A stretch of DNA of 33,687 nt, from contig PLEM01000094.1 of NCBI GenBank assembly GCA_003137035.1, positions 10,838 to 44,524 on the forward strand, written 5' to 3'. Source of the stretch: Bryobacterales bacterium (GTDB lineage: Bacteria; Acidobacteriota; Terriglobia; Bryobacterales; Bryobacteraceae). Positions 23,131-32,096 of the stretch are shown one piece after another. Under the pieces are notes generated by a model. That model was given only the letters and a program-made list of their open reading frames with translations, was not told the DNA's origin and searched no databases. How positions within the stretch are numbered: position 1 is the stretch's first letter; the number at the start of each line of letters is the position of its first letter. Both the position numbers and the translations under genes were made by a program.

Positions 23131-25437
23131 CTACAACTCCACGCTTTTCAGCCGCAGAGCGTTGGAGATCACCGAAACCGAACTGAAAGTCATTGCCGCA
23201 CTGGCCAGCATGGGGCTGAGCAGCAGCCCAAGGGCCGGATAGAGAGCCCCGGCGGCCACAAGCACACCCACGACGTTGTAAACCAACGCGAAGAACAGAT
23301 TCTGCCGAATGTTTCGCATGGTGGCGCGGCTGAGTCTGCGGGCGCGGACAATACCCCGCAGGTCGCCCTGGACCAGGGTGATGCCCGCGCTTTCGATGGC
23401 CACGTCGGCGCCCGTTCCCATGGCGATTCCGACCCGCGCCCGCGCCAGCGCGGGAGCGTCGTTGATCCCGTCTCCCGCCATGGCCACCGTGCGGCCCTGC
23501 GCCTGGAGTTTCTCGACGACGTCTCCCTTCTGTTCCGGGAGCACCTCGGCATGTACCTCGTCGATGCCCAACTCGCGGGCCACCGCCTCGGCCGTCGCGC
23601 GGCTGTCGCCGCTCAGCATGACCAGCCGCAAGCCGTCCTGGTGCAGTAGCCGGATCGCCTCGCGCGCGGAGTCTTTGATTGGATCGGCCACCCCCAGCAA
23701 ACCCGCCGCCTGGCCGTCCACCGCCACGAAAACCACGGTCTGGCCTTCGCGCCGGAGAGCCTCCGCTCTCTCGGCCAGCGGGCCGGGGTCGACTAGCGCC
23801 CGGTTGCCAAGCGCCACCCGCTTTCCGCCCACGGTTCCGGTGACCCCCTTGCCCGTGAATGACTGGAAGTCCCCAACCGCCGCCAACTCGATGCCCCGCT
23901 CCGCGGCGCCAGCGACGATGGCACCGGCGAGTGGATGCTCGCTAGCCCGCTCCAGGCTGGCCGCGAGGCGAAGCAGTTCCGGTTCCTGAAAGCCCGTAGC
24001 CGGCGCCACGGTCACCAGCCGCGGACGTCCTTCGGTGAGCGTTCCGGTCTTGTCCAGAACCAGCGTGTCCACCTTTTCCAGGCTCTCCAGCGCCTCGGCA
24101 TTCTTGATCAGCACGCCGGCGGTCGCTCCGCGGCCGGTACCGACCATCACCGCCATCGGCGTGGCCAGCCCCAGCGCGCACGGGCAGGCGACGATCAGCA
24201 CGGCCACGGCATTCACCAGCGCGTACGCCATCCGGGGCTGCGGGCCGATCATCGCCCAGACCACGAATGTCGCCACCGCTACCAACACCACGGCGGGCAC
24301 GAAATAGGAGGAAACGACATCGGCCAGACGCTGGATCGGCGCGCGGCTGCGTTGCGCTTCGCTCACCATGCGCACGATCCGCGCCAGCAGCGTGTCCGCG
24401 CCCACCCGCTCGGCCCGCATGACAAAACCGCCCGTGCCGTTCACCGTGCCACCCGTCACGCGGCTGCCCGGCGCCTTCTCCACCGGAATCGGCTCGCCGG
24501 TGACCATGGATTCATTCACGGAACTCGCACCCTCGACCACCACCCCGTCCACCGGAACCTTCTCCCCGGGCCGCACTCGCAAACGGTCGCCGGGCCGAAC
24601 CTGCTCGAGCGGCACGTCCTGCTCTCCTTCCTCGCGGAGCAGGCGGGCCACCGGCGGAGCCAGCCCCAGCAGCGCGCGGATGGCACTGGAAGTCCGGCTG
24701 CGCGCCCGCAACTCCAGCACCTGCCCAAGCAACACCAGGGTCACGATCACCGCCGCCGCTTCGAAGTACACCGCCGGCTGGCCGTGGTGTCCGCGAAAGG
24801 ATGCCGGAAGAGCGCCCGGAAACAGCGCCGCAACCAGGCTGTAACCGTAAGCCGTGCCGGTGCCGATCCCGATCAGCGTGAACATGTTGGGACTGCGATT
24901 CCGGAGCGATGCCCAGAGCCGCGCGAAAAAGGGCCAACCTCCCCATAGCACCACCGGCGTTGCCAGACTCAACTGCATCCAGGTGACTGCGCGCGAGGGC
25001 AGAAAGCCGGTGGGCAGAAACATCTCCCCCATCGCGACGGCCAGAATGGGTAGCGAAAGCGAGGCGCAGATGCGGAATCGCCGGCTCATGTCCACCAGTT
25101 CGGGATTCGGCGCCTCAGCGGCCTCTACCGCGAGCGGCTCCAGCGCCATGCCGCACTTGGGACAGGTGCCGGGACCGGCCTGGCGCACCTCGGGATCCAT
25201 CGGGCAGGTGTAGACTGCTCCCGCCGCGGCCGGAGCAGGAGGCCTCTTGCCGCCGAGGTACTTCTCAGGATCGGCCTGGAACTTGTCCCGGCAGCGGGGA
25301 TTGCAGAAATAGTAAGTACTATTGTTATAGTTGCACTTCGCCGAGGCCGTTCCGAGATCCACATCCATGCCGCACACCGGGTCTTTCACGGTCTTCCGCG
25401 GCTGCGGCGGTCCACCGAGCTGCACCAGATTGCCCAT
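23131..25437 (-). CDS. copA: Copper-type heavy metal P1B ATPase with N-terminal YHS and heavy-metal-binding domains
   Basis: [44 protein letters not shown]-terminal [35 protein letters not shown] (YHS) and [26 protein letters not shown]. Start at ATG 25437. Confidence 0.92.
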   Translation of the reverse strand: MGNLVQLGGPPQPRKTVKDPVCGMDVDLGTASAKCNYNNSTYYFCNPRCRDKFQADPEKYLGGKRPPAPAAAGAVYTCPMDPEVRQAGPGTCPKCGMALEPLAVEAAEAPNPELVDMSRRFRICASLSLPILAVAMGEMFLPTGFLPSRAVTWMQLSLATPVVLWGGWPFFARLWASLRNRSPNMFTLIGIGTGTAYGYSLVAALFPGALPASFRGHHGQPAVYFEAAAVIVTLVLLGQVLELRARSRTSSAIRALLGLAPPVARLLREEGEQDVPLEQVRPGDRLRVRPGEKVPVDGVVVEGASSVNESMVTGEPIPVEKAPGSRVTGGTVNGTGGFVMRAERVGADTLLARIVRMVSEAQRSRAPIQRLADVVSSYFVPAVVLVAVATFVVWAMIGPQPRMAYALVNAVAVLIVACPCALGLATPMAVMVGTGRGATAGVLIKNAEALESLEKVDTLVLDKTGTLTEGRPRLVTVAPATGFQEPELLRLAASLERASEHPLAGAIVAGAAERGIELAAVGDFQSFTGKGVTGTVGGKRVALGNRALVDPGPLAERAEALRREGQTVVFVAVDGQAAGLLGVADPIKDSAREAIRLLHQDGLRLVMLSGDSRATAEAVARELGIDEVHAEVLPEQKGDVVEKLQAQGRTVAMAGDGINDAPALARARVGIAMGTGADVAIESAGITLVQGDLRGIVRARRLSRATMRNIRQNLFFALVYNVVGVLVAAGALYPALGLLLSPMLASAAMTFSSVSVISNALRLKSVEL

Positions 25438-25503
25438 GACCCGATGATACAAGAGTGGGGCGGACGATTAAGGCCTGTCGGGAAGTAACAGGTCCAAGTA
25501 CTT

Positions 25504-25562
25504 GCCACGAATGAACACGAATGGACGCGAATTGAAAACGAACATTCGCGTTCATTCGCGGC
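25504..25562. repeat. CGAATGAACG-type inverted repeat with internal 10-bp tandem units
   Basis: Arm GCCACGAATGAACACGAATGGAC (25504-25526) versus GAACATTCGCGTTCATTCGCGGC (25540-25562), 19/23 complementary; tandem decamers CGAATGAACA/CGAATGGACG/CGAATTGAAA from 25508. Confidence 0.8.
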
Positions 25563-25615
25563 GGATAGTGCCTTTCTCCAGCTTTATGAGCACCGTCTTG
25601 CACGCTGCAACCAGC

Positions 25616-28357
25616 TCACCGCCGGGAGACCTCCAACTCGATGGCCTCGAGTTCCTTGCCCGCCTCGGCCCAGCGGCCCTGGCCGGCGAGGTCCCGGTAG
25701 CGCCGCAGGTGCTGGCGGATGGACTCGACCTTCAGGTCCGCGCCCGGAGCGCCCGGCGGCGCCGCTACAGCCACCTGCGGCACGGAGCCCGGCGCCGCCC
25801 CCGGGGCGGCGATTCCTTGCATGAACGCGTTCAACTGGAGCAGCGCCTGTTCATAGGTGTCGGTGTAGAACACGCGGTTGCCCATCACGATGGCGACCTT
25901 CTTCAACTGCGGCTGGGGCGCCTCGGAGGCCTGTATGTAGATCGGCTCGATGTACAGGAACGTATCCCCGATGGGGAGCACCAGCATCTGGCCGCGGAGC
26001 ACGGTGGATCCCTGCTGATTCCACAGCGTCAGATCTTTGGAGATGGTCTGGTCCTGGTTGATGGTGGCTTCCACCTGCATGGGGCCGGAGATCAACTGCT
26101 GCTTGGAGAGTTGCAGGACCACTACCTCCCCCAGACGGTCGCCGTCGCAACGCGCCATCATCAGACCGCTCAAGTTGGGCTTGTTGCGCGGGGTGAAGGG
26201 CAGCATGAGCAGGAACTCGGCGTGATCCTCTCCCGGCAGGCTGGCAACTACATAAGTAGGAGACATGGGCTCTGGCTTGCTGCTGGGCGGCCGCACCGTC
26301 TGCGCCACATCCCAAACGTCTTCCCGATTGTAGAACGCCTGGGGATCCTGCATGTGGAAGGTGCGGTAAATCTCAGCCTGCACCTGGAAAAACATCTCCG
26401 GATAGCGGGCGTGCGCGCGCAGATCCGCCGGCATCTCCGAATAGAGCTGAAACAACTTAGGGAACAGGTGCTGGTAGGCGCGTATGATGGGGTCGGCGCC
26501 GTCGAAGATGTAAATGTGCACTTCGCCGTCGTAAGCGTCCAGGGTCGCTTTAACGGCATTACGCATGTAGTTGACCTCGCCAACATCGGCCAGCCCAACG
26601 CTGCGGGAGTAAGGGTGGACATCCGAGGTGGTATACCCGTCCACCATCCACACCAGGCGTCCGGCTTCGGTCAGCACCAGGTAGGGGTCGGCGTCCCAGC
26701 TCAAGAAGCCGGCCAGTTCGGCCAGCCGCTCGCGGACATTCCGATGGATCATCATCCGGCTGGAAGGCGTCAGGTAGCCGGTCAGCAGAATGTTGGGGTC
26801 GGACTCAGCCAGCGCCGCAGCCAGGCGCATGGGGAAGGAAGACACCGGAAAGCCACCCTTGCCCGCGTAGCGGGAAAAGGCGTTGTCGTCGCCAGAGGGA
26901 TAGTCGAACTCGCGCTGCTCAGTGTGGACGAAGATGGGCTCGCTGGTAATCTCGCTGTAGTACAGCTCCGGACGAGTGAACTTCAGGGTGGGCGTCTTCA
27001 CCACCGGCGGCATGTCCTGGATGAAGAACACCGGCAAGCCTTCCGGCGTGATGCGGTTGGCCTCGGCCAGCACCATGCCGTAACCGTGAGTGTAGATGAA
27101 ATGACGGTTGGGCCAACTGCCGCGAGCCGCCTCGGGCAACTCCCGGATATCCAGTTCGCGCGGAGATACCAGCACCTGGCGGAGCTGGCCATCAATGGTG
27201 TAGCGGTCGACGTCCGTGTCGTTAAATTTGTAGTAGGTCCGCAGGGCCTGCCTCTGGGTCACGGTGTCGTGGAACGCCCGCCAGTCCCACAGCCGCACGT
27301 TGCTCAGGATGGCCTGGTTCTTCTGCGGGTCGAACTTGGACTCCAACTGGGCTTTGAACTCCGTTTGCTTCACCCGCCGGTCCAGCCCGAATGCGGCGCG
27401 GGTGGCCTGAATATGGGTCTGGATGTAGGGCCGCTCGAGGGAAATCTCGTTGGGCCGGACATACAAGCCCCCGATCAGGGCGGGGAGGGCCGCCTTGAGA
27501 ATCAGGGCGGCGGGAAAGACCAGCAACCAGCGCCAGCGCGCCAGGCCGGCGAACAGCGCCGCGAGCAGGCAAGACCCGACCACCACCCATTGCAGCGGAA
27601 GAGTCCAGGTCTGATCCACGTAGTCCATGCCGACCATGAAGTTGTGATCGTTGTAAAGCATCTGGTAGCGGCCCAGGTAGAACCGAAACGCCAGCGCCAC
27701 CAGCAGCAGGGCAGCTCCACCGCGCAGGAACACCGATTGGAGCGCGCCCTGCAAGCCGAGTATCCGAAAGTCGAATTCGCCGCTCTGCTGCAACTCGGCG
27801 AAGCGCTCCCGCAGTTGCCAAAGCCGGGCCACGAGCCAATAGATCAGCATCGCGAAGATGGAAACCGTCAGCACGTAACCCAGCAGCAGGCGGTAGAAAG
27901 GCAGATCGAACAGGTAGAACTTGAGCGGCTCGCCGAAGACCGCATCGTGCCAGGAGGTTGCCTCAACCGGCAAATGGTGTCCGCCGAAGTGGCGCACCAC
28001 GGTCCAGGTGTCGATGGTGCTGGAGGAAATCACCAGGGCGAGCAGAAAGGCTGCGATGCTGCTGATCCAGGCATACAGACGATGGCGGCCCAGCCTGGTC
28101 CCGGCGAAGCGCAAGGCGCTCCGGTGCGCCAGGAAAAAGACCGCGAAGGCCAGCAGCGCGGCGGCGGAGACCGGGGCCAATTGATACGCCAGCAGACTGA
28201 GCCAGGTGGGGACCTGCCCCATCTCGCGCCACCACTCGTATTCGATGACGTACTTGGAGATAGTGCGGGCGAACAGCAACAGCAGCAGCACGATCCCGAT
28301 CAGAACCGGCAGAAGAGGCCGGCGGCGGCGGCCGCCAGCGGGGAGTTCGTAAGGCAC
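25616..28357 (-). CDS. UPF0182 family membrane protein (COG1615)
   Basis: 913 aa; N-terminal TM helices followed by ERPYIQTHIQATRAAFGLDRRV, VRLWDWRAFHDTVTQRQALRTYYKFNDTDVDRYTIDG, FIYTHGYGMVLAEANRITPEGLPVFFIQDMPP, typical of UPF0182. Confidence 0.92.
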   Translation of the reverse strand: MPYELPAGGRRRRPLLPVLIGIVLLLLLFARTISKYVIEYEWWREMGQVPTWLSLLAYQLAPVSAAALLAFAVFFLAHRSALRFAGTRLGRHRLYAWISSIAAFLLALVISSSTIDTWTVVRHFGGHHLPVEATSWHDAVFGEPLKFYLFDLPFYRLLLGYVLTVSIFAMLIYWLVARLWQLRERFAELQQSGEFDFRILGLQGALQSVFLRGGAALLLVALAFRFYLGRYQMLYNDHNFMVGMDYVDQTWTLPLQWVVVGSCLLAALFAGLARWRWLLVFPAALILKAALPALIGGLYVRPNEISLERPYIQTHIQATRAAFGLDRRVKQTEFKAQLESKFDPQKNQAILSNVRLWDWRAFHDTVTQRQALRTYYKFNDTDVDRYTIDGQLRQVLVSPRELDIRELPEAARGSWPNRHFIYTHGYGMVLAEANRITPEGLPVFFIQDMPPVVKTPTLKFTRPELYYSEITSEPIFVHTEQREFDYPSGDDNAFSRYAGKGGFPVSSFPMRLAAALAESDPNILLTGYLTPSSRMMIHRNVRERLAELAGFLSWDADPYLVLTEAGRLVWMVDGYTTSDVHPYSRSVGLADVGEVNYMRNAVKATLDAYDGEVHIYIFDGADPIIRAYQHLFPKLFQLYSEMPADLRAHARYPEMFFQVQAEIYRTFHMQDPQAFYNREDVWDVAQTVRPPSSKPEPMSPTYVVASLPGEDHAEFLLMLPFTPRNKPNLSGLMMARCDGDRLGEVVVLQLSKQQLISGPMQVEATINQDQTISKDLTLWNQQGSTVLRGQMLVLPIGDTFLYIEPIYIQASEAPQPQLKKVAIVMGNRVFYTDTYEQALLQLNAFMQGIAAPGAAPGSVPQVAVAAPPGAPGADLKVESIRQHLRRYRDLAGQGRWAEAGKELEAIELEVSRR

Positions 28358-28391
28358 AAGAATTCCTTTCGATTGCTGATAGACGATCTCA

Positions 28392-28461
28392 TCATTGACG
28401 ATTGGCCCGGCCGATCACCGGCTTCGAGCAATCGTCAATGAGTCAATCCTCAATCGTCAAT
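28392..28461. repeat. 13-bp perfect inverted repeat plus direct repeat at the 3' end of the pyr operon
   Basis: TCATTGACGATTG (28392-28404) / CAATCGTCAATGA (28429-28441), inner GCCG-ATCAC-CGGC; CAATCGTCAAT repeated at 28451-28461. Confidence 0.8.
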
Positions 28462-29738
28462 TACCTGCGCCAAACCACCACACCGCGAACAACGGTGGCC
28501 ATCGGCGCGCCACGGAAGGTCCTTCCGTCAAAGGGCGAGTTCCTGCTCTTGGAGAAGGACCGGTTCACATCGTACGTCCAGCGCAATTCCGGATCGAAAA
28601 TCGTCACGTCGCCGGGCGCTCCCACCGCCAGCCGGCCCCGGTTCAAACCCAGGATCCGCGCCGGCCCGGTGGTAAACAGCTCGATCATTCGCATGAGGGG
28701 AATGCGCCCGCTGTGCACCAAAGTCTCGAGCGTCACTGCGAGCGCGGTCTCGAGTCCGATGATGCCGAACGGGCATTTCTCGAATTCCTGCATCTTCTCG
28801 CTGCCGGGATGGGGTGCGTGGTCGGTGGCGATGGCATCCACCACGCCGGAGACGATCCCCTCGACCAGGGCGGCCTGGTCGGAGGCCGAGCGCAGCGGCG
28901 GCCTCATCTTGTAGTTGCTGTCGTAGGCCGGCATGTCGGCGTCGGTGAGGGCCAGGTGGTGCGGGGAAACCTCGCAAGTGACCGGCAGACGCCGGGTTTT
29001 GGCTTGCGCCACCATTTCGAGCGAGCGGCGGGTGGAGAGGTGCGCCACGTGGAAGCGAGCCCCGGTAGCTTCGGCCAGCAGGATGTCGCGCGCCACCATC
29101 ACGTCCTCGGAGCTGGAAGGGATGCCGTGAAGTCCCAGGCGCACGGAAGGGAACCCCTCATGCATGTCGCCGCCCGCGCTGAGGTTCAGGTCCTCGCAGT
29201 GATCGATCACCGGAATGTCGAACGACCGGGCGTACTCCATGGCCCGGCGCATCACCCGCGAGTTCATCACCGGCCGCCCGTCGTCGGAAATCGCCACCGC
29301 GCCCGCGGCTTTCATCGAGCCGATCGAGGCCAGCTTTTCGCCCGCGCTATCCTCGGTGATCGCGCCGATCGGGTAGACATTGGCGACGGCGACGTTGCGC
29401 GCCCGTTCCAGAATGTAGCGCGTCACGGTGGCGTCGTCGTTGACCGGCGAGGTGTTGGGCATGCAGCAGATCGAAGCGAACCCGCCCGCCACCGCCGCCC
29501 GCGAACCGCTTTCGATGGTCTCGGCGTGCTCGAAGCCCGGCTCCCGCAAGTGCACGTGCATGTCGATGAAGCCCGGCGTCACCACCATTCCGGAGGCGTC
29601 GAACCCGATCACCCCGGTGGCGTGCAGGTTCGGGCCCATGCGCACGATCAGCCCGCCCTTGATCAGGATGTCGCCGACCTCGTCGCGCCCCGAGGCCGGA
29701 TCGATGACGCGGCCGTTCTTAATGAGCAATTTCGGCAT
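28461..29738 (-). CDS. pyrC: Dihydroorotase (class I)
   Basis: 425 aa; [45 protein letters not shown]; follows pyrB. Confidence 0.96.
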   Translation of the reverse strand: MPKLLIKNGRVIDPASGRDEVGDILIKGGLIVRMGPNLHATGVIGFDASGMVVTPGFIDMHVHLREPGFEHAETIESGSRAAVAGGFASICCMPNTSPVNDDATVTRYILERARNVAVANVYPIGAITEDSAGEKLASIGSMKAAGAVAISDDGRPVMNSRVMRRAMEYARSFDIPVIDHCEDLNLSAGGDMHEGFPSVRLGLHGIPSSSEDVMVARDILLAEATGARFHVAHLSTRRSLEMVAQAKTRRLPVTCEVSPHHLALTDADMPAYDSNYKMRPPLRSASDQAALVEGIVSGVVDAIATDHAPHPGSEKMQEFEKCPFGIIGLETALAVTLETLVHSGRIPLMRMIELFTTGPARILGLNRGRLAVGAPGDVTIFDPELRWTYDVNRSFSKSRNSPFDGRTFRGAPMATVVRGVVVWRR

Positions 29739-30654
29739 GGGAAGTTAATACGCGCTCCAGCACCGCCATCCGCACGGCGACGCCGTTTTCCACCTGATTG
29801 AGGATCACCGACCGCTGCGAGTCGGCCACCTCGCTAGAGATCTCGCGCCCGCGGTTGATCGGCCCGGGGTGCATCACCAGGGCATCCGGCTTGAGCAGGT
29901 CCAGATGCTCCCGGCGCAAGCCGTAGAACTGAAAATACTCGCCGCCCGGGAAGGCCGCTTCGTGCTGCCGCTCGAGCTGCACGCGCAGCATCATGACCAC
30001 GTCGGCGTCGCGAATGGCCTCGCGGATGTCGTGGGTGAGGCTGACGCCGGGGGCGATCCGGGCCAGTTCCGCCGGCAGCAGCGAGGCCGGCCCGCACAGC
30101 ACGATGGCAACGCCGAACTTGGAGAGCAGGTGGATGTTCGAGCGCGCCACGCGGCTGTGCGCGATGTCGCCGATGATGGCCACCCGCAACCCCTCCAGCG
30201 TTGGCTTCCGGTCCAGAATGGTACGCGCGTCCAGAAGCGCCTGGGTGGGGTGCTCGTGGGTTCCGTCGCCCGCGTTGACGATCGGCGTCCGCGGCAGGTG
30301 CCGCGCCAGAAAGTGCGGTGCGCCCGAAGCGGCGTGGCGCATCACGATGGCGTCCGGCCGCATCGCCGCCAGCGTGTTGAGGGTATCCACCAGGGATTCC
30401 CCCTTGGAGACGCTGGAGCCCGCCGCGGTGATCGAGATGGCGTCCGCCCCCAGCCGCTTGGCCGCGATCTCGAAACTGGTGCGGGTGCGCGTGGAAGCCT
30501 CGAAGAACAGGTTCACGATCATCTTCCCGCGCAACAGTTCCAGGCGCTTGAACGACTGGTTCTGGAGCGGCTGGAAATCCTTGGCGCGCTCCAGGATGGC
30601 CTCGATCTCGGAGCGCTCCAGCCCCTCGATTCCCAACAATCCGCCAGGCATCAT
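29719..30654 (-). CDS. pyrB: Aspartate carbamoyltransferase catalytic subunit
   Basis: 311 aa; [59 protein letters not shown]. Confidence 0.97.
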   Translation of the reverse strand: MMPGGLLGIEGLERSEIEAILERAKDFQPLQNQSFKRLELLRGKMIVNLFFEASTRTRTSFEIAAKRLGADAISITAAGSSVSKGESLVDTLNTLAAMRPDAIVMRHAASGAPHFLARHLPRTPIVNAGDGTHEHPTQALLDARTILDRKPTLEGLRVAIIGDIAHSRVARSNIHLLSKFGVAIVLCGPASLLPAELARIAPGVSLTHDIREAIRDADVVMMLRVQLERQHEAAFPGGEYFQFYGLRREHLDLLKPDALVMHPGPINRGREISSEVADSQRSVILNQVENGVAVRMAVLERVLTSHAEIAH

Positions 30655-30657
30655 GGA

Positions 30658-31209
30658 TCAGGACACTTTTTCGACCAGCAGGACTTTCTCCATCTGGTCC
30701 ACTTCGCTGAACTTCACTTCGATAATTTCATTGTCGGTGGTCTGGACGGTGCGGCCGACAAAGCGCGCCTCGATGGGCAGCTCGCGGTGGCCCCGGTCGA
30801 TCAGCACCAGAAGCTGCACGCGGGCCGGGCGCCCGTGGTCGAACAAGGCATCCAGGGAGGCGCGGATGGTGCGGCCGGTGTACAGGACGTCGTCCATCAG
30901 GATGATGTCCTTGCCGGTCACCGGAAAGGCGATCTCGGTGGCGTTGAGCACCGGCTGGGTGGCGATGGTGGACAGGTCGTCGCGGTACAGGCTGATATCC
31001 AGGAAGCCGACCGGAATGCTCAGGTTCTCCAGGGCCTGGATCTTGGCGGCCAGCCGCTGGGCCATCGGAACGCCCCGGCGGCGGATGCCGACAAAAGCCA
31101 GGCGGTCGAGGTCTTCGCACTTCTCGAGGACTTCATGGGCCAGGCGGACCAGCGTTCGGTCGATCTCCGAAGCGCTCATCAACTGCGCTTTCTCGCGGGT
31201 TTGGATCAT
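30658..31209 (-). CDS. pyrR: Bifunctional pyr operon regulator / uracil phosphoribosyltransferase PyrR
   Basis: 183 aa; RTLVRLAHEVLEKCEDLDRLAFVGIRRRGVPMAQRLA, DIILMDDVLYTGRTIRASLDALFDHGRPARVQLLVLIDRGHRELPIEARFVGR. Confidence 0.96.
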   Translation of the reverse strand: MIQTREKAQLMSASEIDRTLVRLAHEVLEKCEDLDRLAFVGIRRRGVPMAQRLAAKIQALENLSIPVGFLDISLYRDDLSTIATQPVLNATEIAFPVTGKDIILMDDVLYTGRTIRASLDALFDHGRPARVQLLVLIDRGHRELPIEARFVGRTVQTTDNEIIEVKFSEVDQMEKVLLVEKVS

Positions 31210-31399
31210 GGGAGTTTTTGTCCGCTCCAGATTACCACAAGACCGCGTCCGGCGCGTGCGGTGATCGACTCCACGGAGTTGGGTGGCGTCCGACCGTCAA
31301 CCCAATGCTCGACTTGAGCCAGGGTGGGGCGGGCCTTATAGCCTGCGAACCCGTTTTCCAGCGGGTCCAGACTGATAGCCGGACCTGCGGAAGGACTTC

Positions 31400-31428
31400 T
31401 TGCGGCGTTTAATATCCTATGCTATTCT
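31400..31428 (+). promoter_or_regulatory. Candidate extended -10 promoter for the PEP-CTERM gene
   Basis: TTGCGG (31400-31405), 17-nt spacer, TGC-TATTCT (-10 at 31423-31428). Confidence 0.5.
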
Positions 31429-31460
31429 GAACCACGTTGAACTACCGAAAGGACCATCCA

Positions 31461-32063
31461 TTGAAACTACAGGCATCACTCAGACTCGTTGTCATCCTTC
31501 TAGCAGCGGCACTCGCAGCTCAGGGTTCAGTCATCGCCACTTTCGACGACTCTATCACCGTAACGGACCCGACCATGCAAGGGCGTCTCTCCCGAAGCGG
31601 GCCTTCCAGCGAATGGGCCGACCCGAAGGCTTTCCCGGGGACCGTTAACGGCGGCGTAACCTACTACTACACGGAATACAGTTTCTCGATCCCGACGAAT
31701 GGCAACTACTTCCAGATCGAGATCTACGATCCCTTCATCGCCATTTTCGCTTCCGCTTATCTCGATACCTTCACGCCGGGGCCCGGTCCCACCGCGACCA
31801 ACTACCTGGGTGACGCGGGCTCTTCCGGAGGCTTCGACGGATTCGAATCTTTCCAGGTTTACGTCCCGAGCTCGCATACGCTCGACCTGGTGATCAACAC
31901 CGTCGGAGCGGCCAGCCTAGGCAGGACCTTCTCCATTACCGTCGAGTCCTTCTCCGACAGAGACTATACCGATCCCGTTCCGGAGCCTGCGTCCATGGCC
32001 CTCAGCCTCGGCGGACTGGCAGTCTTCCTTCTGGCGCGGCGGCGCCGGGCAATCCGGCAATAG
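31461..32063 (+). CDS. PEP-CTERM sorting-domain secreted protein
   Basis: Signal peptide KLQASLRLVVILLAAALAAQGSVIA; C-terminal DPVPEPASMALSLGGLAVFLLARRRRAIRQ. TTG start at 31461 with AAGGA 7-8 nt upstream, preferred to the track start (TTG at 31437). Confidence 0.85.
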   Translation: MKLQASLRLVVILLAAALAAQGSVIATFDDSITVTDPTMQGRLSRSGPSSEWADPKAFPGTVNGGVTYYYTEYSFSIPTNGNYFQIEIYDPFIAIFASAYLDTFTPGPGPTATNYLGDAGSSGGFDGFESFQVYVPSSHTLDLVINTVGAASLGRTFSITVESFSDRDYTDPVPEPASMALSLGGLAVFLLARRRRAIRQ

Positions 32064-32096
32064 AGTTTCCAGACCAATCCAGGAGATCGCAAATCT

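Noticed and set aside
25502-28441. 979-aa + strand ORF antisense to UPF0182
   Set aside because: Shadow ORF opposite a well-recognised protein; no recognisable domain.
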